DNA from: JANQRV01 sp964533785
Lineage (GTDB): Bacteria > Bacteroidota > Bacteroidia > Chitinophagales > Saprospiraceae
Reading direction: 5' to 3'
NCBI GenBank assembly: GCA_964533785.1
Contig: CAZHNG010000391.1
Location: 1-6,017, forward strand
DNA: 6,017 bases
The position numbers were made by a program, and so were the translations under genes. Each line of letters starts with the position of its first letter. The first letter of the stretch is position 1. A model generated the notes under the pieces. That model had not been told where the DNA came from. It saw only the letters and a list, made by a program, of their open reading frames with translations, and searched no databases. Below, one piece after another: positions 1 through 5,954 of the stretch.

Positions 1-1053
1 CTCTTACCTCTGTTCAAGACGGACTTTATTACCGATTATGGTCTGAGATGGCTGGATGAGATGCTCCAAAAAGACAAACCGTTTTTCTTATTCCTGCCTT
101 ACCATGCGGCTCATTACCCACTGCAGGCCAGGCCGGAGGATATCGCCAAGTACCGTGGAAAATACCAAAAGGGATGGGATGAAATTCGCGCCGAACGCTT
201 TCAACGAATGAAAGCGATGGGAATCCTCGATCAGGACGACCGGCTGTCTCCTCCGGAAGGTAACACCAACAAATTTCGCGGACATCCCGACGGCTGGGAA
301 GACATCCGCAAAAAATGGCCAACTTATTATCCTTGGGATTCCATGACCGCAGAAGAAAAAGATCAAAAAGACCTGGAAATGGCGGTTTTTGCGGCCATTA
401 TTGATCGTATGGACCAGAATATCGGCCGGGTAATAGAAAAAATAGAGACTGCAGGGGAGCTGGAAAACACCCTGATTTTGTTCTTCACAGATAACGGTTC
501 CTGCCCGTTCGACAGCAATGTTGATTTTGATATTCCACCTGGCCCGGCCAACTCTTATCGATGCCTCTCTCCCCCCTGGGCTAATGTCGGCAACACCCCG
601 TTCAGGCTTTATAAACAAAACGGACACGAGGGTGGTGCCAACACCCATTTTATAGCACACTGGCCGAAGATCATTGCTCCTAATCAAATTACGGATCAAG
701 TTGGCCACGTGGTGGACCTGTTTCCCACATTCCTCGACTTGGCTGGCATCACTTACCCCGATGAATATAACGGAAGAAAAACCTTATCATTAGATGGGAA
801 ATCTTTACTCCCGGTTTTTCAAGGACAACAAAGGGAAACACCCAAACACCTGATCTCCGGATTTACAGAAAAATTCAGGATGTATCGCAGTGGTGACTGG
901 AAAATTGTACGCCAAAATAAGGAAGAGTGGGAGCTGTATAACATGAAGCAGGACCCCACCGAACTAAACAATCTAGCGAAAAGCAAGCCAAAAAAGCTTC
1001 AGGAATTACTTGCTGCCTATCAGCAAATTAAAGAAACCAAGGACTTACCCTGA
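1..1053 (+). CDS. Sulfatase (arylsulfatase family), 3' part; start lies outside the window
   Basis: The frame is open from base 1, so the gene begins upstream; the ATG at 61 is internal. About 350 C-terminal residues are visible of a family usually near 450-550. Family signs are a conserved-looking histidine segment (HAAHYP, 103-120), a DNG motif (490-498) typical of the metal-binding core, the block NTPFRLYK...HEGG (595-636) matching the usual PFR-x-K-x-x-x-x-EGG segment, VVDLFPTFLDLAG, and a C-terminal RSGDWKIV...ELYNMKQDPTELNNL segment. The catalytic Cys/Ser-x-Pro-x-Arg site, matured to formylglycine, lies in the missing N-terminal part, as would any signal peptide. The family hydrolyses sulfate esters; in Bacteroidota such enzymes usually act on sulfated glycans in the periplasm or outside the cell. 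The substrate cannot be read from this fragment. The stop is 2 nt before the next start codon, so the two genes are probably co-transcribed. Confidence 0.93.
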   Translation, partial: LLPLFKTDFITDYGLRWLDEMLQKDKPFFLFLPYHAAHYPLQARPEDIAKYRGKYQKGWDEIRAERFQRMKAMGILDQDDRLSPPEGNTNKFRGHPDGWEDIRKKWPTYYPWDSMTAEEKDQKDLEMAVFAAIIDRMDQNIGRVIEKIETAGELENTLILFFTDNGSCPFDSNVDFDIPPGPANSYRCLSPPWANVGNTPFRLYKQNGHEGGANTHFIAHWPKIIAPNQITDQVGHVVDLFPTFLDLAGITYPDEYNGRKTLSLDGKSLLPVFQGQQRETPKHLISGFTEKFRMYRSGDWKIVRQNKEEWELYNMKQDPTELNNLAKSKPKKLQELLAAYQQIKETKDLP

Positions 1054-1055
1054 TT

Positions 1056-2069
1056 ATGAAATACATTGTATGTGAAGCTCCGGGAAAATTCAAACTCGCT
1101 GAAAAAAAAGTACCTTCCTTCAATGATCAAGAGGTACTGGTAGGTATAAAAGCCATCGGCATCTGCGGCACTGATCTGCATGCTTATGCCGGCAATCAGG
1201 CATTTTTTGACTATCCCAGGATCTTTGGCCATGAGCTTGGGGCAGAAGTATTGGAGGTTGGGAGTCAGGTTACTTATGTAAAACCAGGAGATAAGGTGGT
1301 CATCATGCCTTATCTGAGTTGTGGTAAATGCCATGCTTGTCGTGTTGGAAAAACCAACTGTTGTTCGAGCCTTAAGGTTTTAGGCGTACACGTCGATGGA
1401 GGCATGCAGGAAAAAATCACAGTTTCGGCCCGGCTTTTATTTCCGGTAAACGACCTGGATTATCAATCCTTAGCTATTGTAGAGCCATTATCAATTGGCG
1501 CGCATGCGGTGCGGCGCGCCAATGTGCAGGCAGATGAAACCGTTGTGGTCGTTGGTTGTGGGCCGATTGGACTGGGGCTGATGCAGTTAGCCAAAATAAA
1601 AGGTGCCAAGGTTATTGCCATTGATATTAACCAGAGTCGACTACAGTTCGCCAAAGAAAAAATTAGAGTAGACCACGTCATTGCTTTAACGGAAAAAACG
1701 CTGGAAGCTATTGTTGAGATAACAAATGGATCACTTGCCCAAACTGTATTTGACGCTACCGGGCATAAAGAAGCCCTCGAAAGCGGCGTGAACTATATGG
1801 CTCACGGCGGAAAATACGTTTTAGTAGGTCTTTACAAAGATAGACTCAGTTTTCATCACCCTTCCATCCATGCTAAAGAAGCCAGTATTCTATGCAGCAG
1901 GAACGCTACCTGGACAGATTTTCACGAAGTGCTGCAAATGCTTCGGAATGGTCAGTTTCCAGTTCATGAATACATTACTCACTCTGTCCCCTTCGAATAT
2001 ATGATTGATCACTTCGATACGTGGCTCAATTCTGAAAATGGTGTAATTAAAGCGATGGTAATTCTTTAA
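1056..2069 (+). CDS. Zinc-dependent medium-chain dehydrogenase, LgoD/YjjN-like (sugar acid or polyol oxidation)
   Basis: A complete 337-residue medium-chain alcohol dehydrogenase, the normal length for the family. Likely catalytic zinc ligands are C37 in GICGTD, H59-E60 in GHE, and E143 in the EP motif. Structural zinc ligands are C89, C92, C95 and C103. The Rossmann segment has GCGPIG at 167-172 and an acidic residue, D190, at the end of the second strand, which favours NAD over NADP. From memory, several segments (GICGTD-LHA-x-x-GNQ-x-FF-x-YPR, TNCC, IGVH/LGVH-x-DGG, SRNAT) match E. coli YjjN/LgoD, which oxidises L-galactonate. The exact substrate here is inference; L-fuconate, L-galactonate or a polyol all remain possible. 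The enzyme should be cytosolic. The start is 2 nt after the sulfatase stop, with a weak AAGGA at 1039-1043. The pairing suggests catabolism of a sugar freed from a sulfated glycan. Confidence 0.92.
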   Translation: MKYIVCEAPGKFKLAEKKVPSFNDQEVLVGIKAIGICGTDLHAYAGNQAFFDYPRIFGHELGAEVLEVGSQVTYVKPGDKVVIMPYLSCGKCHACRVGKTNCCSSLKVLGVHVDGGMQEKITVSARLLFPVNDLDYQSLAIVEPLSIGAHAVRRANVQADETVVVVGCGPIGLGLMQLAKIKGAKVIAIDINQSRLQFAKEKIRVDHVIALTEKTLEAIVEITNGSLAQTVFDATGHKEALESGVNYMAHGGKYVLVGLYKDRLSFHHPSIHAKEASILCSRNATWTDFHEVLQMLRNGQFPVHEYITHSVPFEYMIDHFDTWLNSENGVIKAMVIL

Positions 2070-2088
2070 AATGGGACTCTAAGCGGTA

Positions 2089-2682
2089 CTATGTATCCGT
2101 ATCGTCATCAAAATCTTCGTCCGGTAGTAAATCGAGATCGAACTCTTCATCATTAGCATCATGAAACAGATCTTCATCTTCAAAGTCGTCGATTTCAATA
2201 TCTTTGGGGTTTACTTTGGGTTGTTCCTTTTTGGTCTTTATTTTCGAGATGATTTTCTTGGTGTTTGAAGGTTTGGGATTAGTTCTCACTATCTTATTCG
2301 GTTTGGGGTTGGCGGAAGATTGCATTTTAGCGGCCAGGCTTTTGGTGGTAGTTGGAACTGCCATTAATCTCTTTTTATCTATTAACTGGCCAGTCACCTG
2401 ACATACACCAAAAGTTTTATTTTTGATGCGCAATAATGCATTTTCCAGGTCTCTGATGTGTTTCTTTTGGCGGATCACCATTTCGGTTAGAAATTCAGTA
2501 TCCGCCCCGGTAAGACTATCGTCATCCGGGTCGTACCCATCATCCTGGTGCCCCTCATTAACGTCCTCTAATTGGCTTTCAAGTTGTGCTACTTGTTCGT
2601 TTGCTTTATCCAGTTTCTGCTGAATGAGTGCCTTAAACTCTGCTAGATCTGTATCTGAATATCGGGTTACTTGGTTTTCCAT
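2089..2682 (-). CDS. DksA/TraR-family RNA polymerase-associated regulator, degenerate zinc finger and acidic tail
   Basis: A 197-residue protein. Residues 8-42 and about 62-88 look like the two helices of a DksA-type coiled coil, joined by an acidic turn (about 44-61, rich in Asp). Then comes the block NKTFGVCQVTGQLIDKKRLMAVP (88-110), which is the DksA/TraR zinc-finger region. Only C94 remains of the four cysteines of a canonical C4 finger, so zinc is probably not bound. Residues 125-160 are basic and low in complexity (Lys/Pro/Asn). Residues 161-197 are strongly acidic, with about half Asp/Glu. Family members bind the RNA polymerase secondary channel and alter promoter choice, often with ppGpp. 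The gene is read toward the dehydrogenase gene and ends 19 nt from it. A bipartite ECF-like promoter element lies 29 nt before the start. The role is assigned by homology; the function of the acidic tail is unknown. Confidence 0.85.
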   Translation of the reverse strand: MENQVTRYSDTDLAEFKALIQQKLDKANEQVAQLESQLEDVNEGHQDDGYDPDDDSLTGADTEFLTEMVIRQKKHIRDLENALLRIKNKTFGVCQVTGQLIDKKRLMAVPTTTKSLAAKMQSSANPKPNKIVRTNPKPSNTKKIISKIKTKKEQPKVNPKDIEIDDFEDEDLFHDANDEEFDLDLLPDEDFDDDTDT

Positions 2683-2711
2683 AAGCTTAGGTTAAGTTAA
2701 ATTTTGTCCAG

Positions 2712-2742
2712 TTTTATAGACAAAAAAATTGAAATTGGTAAC
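2712..2742 (-). promoter_or_regulatory. Putative ECF-type promoter of the DksA-like gene
   Basis: On the - strand this reads GTTACC (2742-2737), 13 nt, then TTGTCTATAAAA (2723-2712). Taken as -35 GTTACC and -10 GTCTA, the spacer is 15 nt. That is the general form of ECF sigma promoters, which often have an AAC/ACC-like -35 and a GTC-like -10. The element sits in the 78-nt gap between the deacylase stop and the DksA-like start, leaving a leader of roughly 20-25 nt. An identical element with the same spacing lies upstream of the ATP-grasp gene. The repeat is directly visible; its promoter role is inferred. Confidence 0.6.
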
Positions 2743-2760
2743 GGAAAGAGGTTTAAATTT

Positions 2761-3735
2761 TTATGCTAAAATTCCTAAATGAACGATTCTGGTCCCCGTT
2801 TGAGCAGCGGGTTGAACGTGTTTCCCTATTACTATTCCATCGTTTGGCGCAAAATATTCTTTAATGGTATGGCCAAACACATCTCTCAATATAGCAATGC
2901 GTTCTCCTTTTGAAATGGTCTGCGTAACATTTGGTAAAACTTGAAGAATCCCTCCTTTATCAGTATATATCCAAAAGGAACTTTTACAAATGTACGGCGC
3001 TTGATCGGGAATTTCAATCTGTCCATCCGTCATTTTAAGATGGATCAAGGTGTTGTGAATACCCGTCAATCCAGACCGGATATGTCCTTTTTGAAAAAGA
3101 TTAGGATCTCCAACCTCGAGCGTTATAGCTTTAGCCCCCATTTCACAAGCGGTCCCACGCATTGTACTGTCGGGAGCCGTGCTATTCAGAATGATCTGTG
3201 CGTTTTGTAACAAGGTTAAAGATTTGGTTTCCGGATCATTCATGTTCGCCCGCACATAATAAGAGTTTACCCTGCCAAAACTAGCGGTGTGTAAGTCCAG
3301 AAAATAGTCAAAGTGTTTAAGGATACGATCTCCGAGGCGAAAAGCATAAATCTGACTAGTGTTGCCGTTGGGGTCTCCCGGCATAATCCGGTTCAGGTCA
3401 ATCCCATCATTGAATTGTCGTTGCATAAGCAGATAACCAGGAATGTTCATTACCGGAATACCTACTACAGTGCCCCTCAGAGTCTGGGGGTCGATCTCCT
3501 GAAAAAGGCGTTGTATAACCAAGATTCCGTTGAGTTCATTGCCATGTACAGCAGCTGTGATGCCGACAGTCGGCCCAGGTTCTATTCCCCTTGCGATCAT
3601 TACCGGAATATAAATAGGCATACCTAGTCCATCTCTTACGATTAGTAGGTAATAATAACTAACGATCCCCTTTGGCGCTTCTTCGATGTTAATGCGCCTG
3701 ATCACCTGTATATCCGACTTCAAAAGTTCAATCAT
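2761..3735 (-). CDS. Succinylglutamate desuccinylase/aspartoacylase-family zinc deacylase (M14-like)
   Basis: A complete 324-residue cytosolic-looking enzyme with no signal peptide or membrane segment. The likely zinc ligands are H64 and E67 in the motif AAVHGNELNG and H149 in DLHTA. GIDLNR (111-116) matches the usual substrate-binding DLNR segment, and E207 in TLEVGD is the probable catalytic glutamate. Residues about 250-324 form a beta-rich C-terminal domain (GGILQVLP...G-x-x-I-A-x-L...G-x-V-I) as in AstE/aspartoacylase-type proteins. The family hydrolyses amide bonds of N-acyl amino acids or related small peptides. Because it follows an ATP-grasp ligase gene after only 15 nt, it may process or reverse that ligase's product; this is inference. 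True arginine catabolism (AstE) is unlikely because no other ast genes are present in the window. The preceding gap is AT-rich and lacks a clear ribosome-binding site, as is common in Bacteroidota. Confidence 0.9.
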   Translation of the reverse strand: MIELLKSDIQVIRRINIEEAPKGIVSYYYLLIVRDGLGMPIYIPVMIARGIEPGPTVGITAAVHGNELNGILVIQRLFQEIDPQTLRGTVVGIPVMNIPGYLLMQRQFNDGIDLNRIMPGDPNGNTSQIYAFRLGDRILKHFDYFLDLHTASFGRVNSYYVRANMNDPETKSLTLLQNAQIILNSTAPDSTMRGTACEMGAKAITLEVGDPNLFQKGHIRSGLTGIHNTLIHLKMTDGQIEIPDQAPYICKSSFWIYTDKGGILQVLPNVTQTISKGERIAILRDVFGHTIKEYFAPNDGIVIGKHVQPAAQTGTRIVHLGILA

Positions 3736-3750
3736 ATTTTCTACTACATT

Positions 3751-5184
3751 TTATTCAATCAAAATTTCATTAACCAAAGCGGCATCGTCGTCAAGTGACC
3801 GGAATAACTTCGGCCGGAATTTATTCTTAGAAGTAAACAGTTTGGAAGCCATTTTGTCAATAGCGATCAAGGACAATAATGTTTGAATGTAAGCATCAAT
3901 TAATCCGTCCAGGCCAATACCCAAACGATTAAAATCTCTTCTGTCCATCAAGACAAGCCGATTGGTATCCGATCCCCACTTATTCTCATCCATTTTTATG
4001 GATAAATTCGTTCCCAGTATGTCCCAGGAATTAGAATGTTCGTCTAGATGATCAACGAGTGGTTTCCTGGCTCTTCTGGCATAAATGGCAATGGGTTGTA
4101 TACCAGCCGGAGTGGCGCCTACCATCATCCTCAAGTCCGCAACATAAGTATTCCCTTTATCATTAGGTACCGTACCTACGTGGTAGAATTTTCCACGGCT
4201 GCTTGTTGAACTCCAGTTATAATTGCCAATGAGACTTTGTATAATAAATCGCTCATATTTGAACTCAAGCCCCATAAACTCTTTTAGTTCTTCTTCATTT
4301 ACAATCGTAAAAACTCCCTGACCAGCATTGCTGTAAGGATTTTTGACTACCGCATGTCCTCCCATTCTGCCTACCCATAAGGGTATTTCAGCCTTACTTA
4401 CATCCCAGATGGTTTCAGGCGTCAATATTTCCAACCCACTGCCTTCCAACTCAGCATTAAATATATTGTAAGCTTTGGAGGCTACCATTTTATTTCTCCC
4501 TCCTGCCAGGCAGGCAACAATTGGATTAATAACATGTGTTTTTGTATGTACGGGAAGTCTGGTCCAAGGTTGTTGGGTTAAATAACGAAATGCAGCCCGG
4601 ATTGGAAGCCAATCATCCTTTTTATCCCTGACGTACATAATTCCGTTCTTATACTTCACTCTTGGATTGGTCTCATTTTTGTGAAAAGAAGTATAATAAA
4701 CCGGCTCTTGAAAAACATCCGCCATAACGTGTGCATAACCGGATGCTTCCATTGGGTTTTTATCAAAAACGACGGCCAAATGGCCTTTGACCGTTTTCTT
4801 TTTGCCCTTGATGATAGGTTTTACCGTCCTTTCCATCAAGACGCGGTATCCACCTTGTTCCTGATGATCATTTAATAACGGCATTGACTTTTGGCCCGAG
4901 GGACAAGAGTTGTTTTCAATGACAACCATCTGTCGCTTACCCGAAGCAGTGGTGACGTGCATCAAATCAGCCCCTGCCCAAACAAAATATTTTGGCTTGT
5001 AATTCAATATTTCTTCTAATTTAGAAGGACTAACCATTGGGTGTAAATGGCAATAGCGCTTGATAATCCGATCTTTTTTCAGGTTCAAGAAAAAACTCAC
5101 TAAGGGGTGAATAGTTGCATTTAAGGCTTTTGGATACCAGTGATTTTCGGGTTCAAAGGTGTTTGGTTGTATAATTTGAGTCAT
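3751..5184 (-). CDS. ATP-grasp-like ligase, probably of the circularly permuted type-2 kind
   Basis: A 477-residue soluble protein. Motifs in order: IENNSCPSG (89-97), resembling the EDN-x-R-x-PSG metal-binding motif of circularly permuted ATP-grasp proteins; GGRNKMVASKAY (228-239), like their G-N-x-x-A-x-DK nucleotide-binding segment; AVVKNPYSNAGQGV (278-291), a lysine plus glycine-rich loop as in ATP-grasp enzymes, with K281 the likely nucleotide contact; FIIQSLIG (313-320); VADLRMMVG (348-356), matching the DLR motif; and GTNLS (391-395), matching the late Asn metal-binding motif. Such enzymes join a carboxylate to an amine via an acyl phosphate using ATP. The substrate is unknown. It heads a likely two-gene operon with the deacylase, begins 90 nt after the sigma gene stop, and has an ECF-like promoter element in that gap. 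The superfamily assignment is by motif reading only; a standard rather than permuted fold is possible. Confidence 0.72.
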   Translation of the reverse strand: MTQIIQPNTFEPENHWYPKALNATIHPLVSFFLNLKKDRIIKRYCHLHPMVSPSKLEEILNYKPKYFVWAGADLMHVTTASGKRQMVVIENNSCPSGQKSMPLLNDHQEQGGYRVLMERTVKPIIKGKKKTVKGHLAVVFDKNPMEASGYAHVMADVFQEPVYYTSFHKNETNPRVKYKNGIMYVRDKKDDWLPIRAAFRYLTQQPWTRLPVHTKTHVINPIVACLAGGRNKMVASKAYNIFNAELEGSGLEILTPETIWDVSKAEIPLWVGRMGGHAVVKNPYSNAGQGVFTIVNEEELKEFMGLEFKYERFIIQSLIGNYNWSSTSSRGKFYHVGTVPNDKGNTYVADLRMMVGATPAGIQPIAIYARRARKPLVDHLDEHSNSWDILGTNLSIKMDENKWGSDTNRLVLMDRRDFNRLGIGLDGLIDAYIQTLLSLIAIDKMASKLFTSKNKFRPKLFRSLDDDAALVNEILIE

Positions 5185-5234
5185 AGATTTTTTTATTTTT
5201 TTAGACTTTCTATTCCAGTGGTGTTATTTTATCA

Positions 5235-5265
5235 TTTTATAGACAATACGGATAGGAAAGGTAAC
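5235..5265 (-). promoter_or_regulatory. Putative ECF-type promoter of the ATP-grasp/deacylase operon
   Basis: The - strand reads GTTACC (5265-5260), 13 nt, then TTGTCTATAAAA (5246-5235). This is the same element at the same spacing as the one before the DksA-like gene, while the spacers between the two blocks differ. The -35 box starts 9 nt past the sigma factor stop codon, and the -10 ends 50 nt before the ATP-grasp start. The position fits a promoter that separates the enzyme operon from the sigma gene. The promoter role and the sigma factor that uses it are inferred. Confidence 0.62.
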
Positions 5266-5274
5266 AAGGCGGAG

Positions 5275-5859
5275 CTAACCTTTTTCCCTTTTTAGAGATC
5301 TTTTATTGTAAAGCCGTGCAAGTTTTTGACGAACTCTCGTCAATCTCATCTTAACGGCACTTTCCGACAATTCCGGAAAACTTTTTTGAATATCCTTGAT
5401 ACTTGCCTTTTCCAGGTATTTCAGTTGTAAAATCATTTTTTCATCCTCATCAAGCTCATTAATGAGCACCTCAATCAAATCAAATTGTTGTTCTCTGTTG
5501 ATAAATTCTTCAATATCAACGATTTCATCAGCTAGTTCTAATGTCTCTTCCAATTTTTCCGCCTTGGTTTTAGACTGTTTTTTATAAAAGTTTATACAGT
5601 GGTTTCTTGCAATTCTGAAACACCAGGCGCTAAATGTAGATGGTGTATTTAGCTTGTGAAGGTTTTCAGTGATCTTAATGAAAATATCCTGGGTGAGATC
5701 TTCGGCAGTATCCTTATTTTTGATTATCGCAAAGCAATAGCCCAAAATTTTGGGTTGATATCTCCGATATAATTCGTTAATGTACTTACTACTCTGTTTA
5801 TGTTGATAGTTGCTGACTAATTCCTCATCGCTGAGCATCCGGCAATTTAAATTTTCCAT
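5275..5859 (-). CDS. ECF-family RNA polymerase sigma factor (sigma-70 group 4)
   Basis: A 194-residue protein, the usual length for ECF sigma factors. Region 2 spans about 24-95, with the core-binding segment TAEDLTQDIFIKI (51-63) and the -10-recognition helix around FSAWCFRIARNHCINFYKK (76-94). An acidic linker (about 100-122) leads to region 4 (about 125-185), which holds LDEDEKMILQLKYLEKASIKDIQ and the helix-turn-helix ending in ESAVKMRLTRVRQKL (-35 recognition). Region 3 is absent, as expected. The neighbouring downstream gene is not an anti-sigma factor but a predicted ATP-grasp ligase. Two matching ECF-like promoter elements lie nearby on the same strand, so a local regulon is likely. 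No copy of that element was found in the 158 nt upstream of this gene, so autoregulation from it is not supported. The start has no clear Shine-Dalgarno sequence. Confidence 0.95.
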   Translation of the reverse strand: MENLNCRMLSDEELVSNYQHKQSSKYINELYRRYQPKILGYCFAIIKNKDTAEDLTQDIFIKITENLHKLNTPSTFSAWCFRIARNHCINFYKKQSKTKAEKLEETLELADEIVDIEEFINREQQFDLIEVLINELDEDEKMILQLKYLEKASIKDIQKSFPELSESAVKMRLTRVRQKLARLYNKRSLKREKG

Positions 5860-5888
5860 TTTGATGATCGTAAAATGATTGAATTTAG

Positions 5889-5954
5889 TAATTGAGACGC
5901 CAGTTTTTACTTATTATGCGGTAAAGCAACAGGTAAAAACTGGCGTCTCAATTA
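5889..5954. repeat. 22-bp perfect inverted repeat with 22-nt loop upstream of the sigma gene
   Basis: The arms 5889-5910 and 5933-5954 are exact reverse complements; each contains the core GAGACGCCAGTTTTTAC or its complement. The loop is 5911-5932. RNA from either strand would form a strong hairpin. There is no T-run right after either arm, so a classical intrinsic terminator is not clear-cut. The inner end of the hairpin is 29 nt before the sigma start codon, so transcripts starting further upstream would carry it in the leader. The outermost bases are TA on both sides, which would also fit a tiny TA-flanked mobile repeat. The repeat itself is certain; its role is open. Confidence 0.9.

Noticed and set aside
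88..708. A long open frame on the - strand opposite the sulfatase.
   Set aside because: The + strand has clear sulfatase motifs through the same bases; the opposite frame shows no recognisable domain.
2070..2088. A terminator between the converging dehydrogenase and DksA-like genes.
   Set aside because: The 19-nt gap has no convincing stem-loop or T-run.
2761..3735. Naming the deacylase astE (arginine succinyltransferase pathway).
   Set aside because: No other ast gene is present and the neighbour is an ATP-grasp ligase; only family-level assignment is justified.
4502..4514. Palindrome CCTGCC-A-GGCAGG inside the ATP-grasp gene.
   Set aside because: The 1-nt loop cannot form a normal hairpin, and the bases encode a conserved-looking Ala/Gly segment; no separate role is supported.
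5201..5227. A second, weaker ECF-like pair (ATAACA, 15 nt, GTCTAA on the - strand) closer to the ATP-grasp start.
   Set aside because: The -35 half matches GTTACC poorly, and the -10 would leave a leader of under about 10 nt. It is likely chance in AT-rich sequence.
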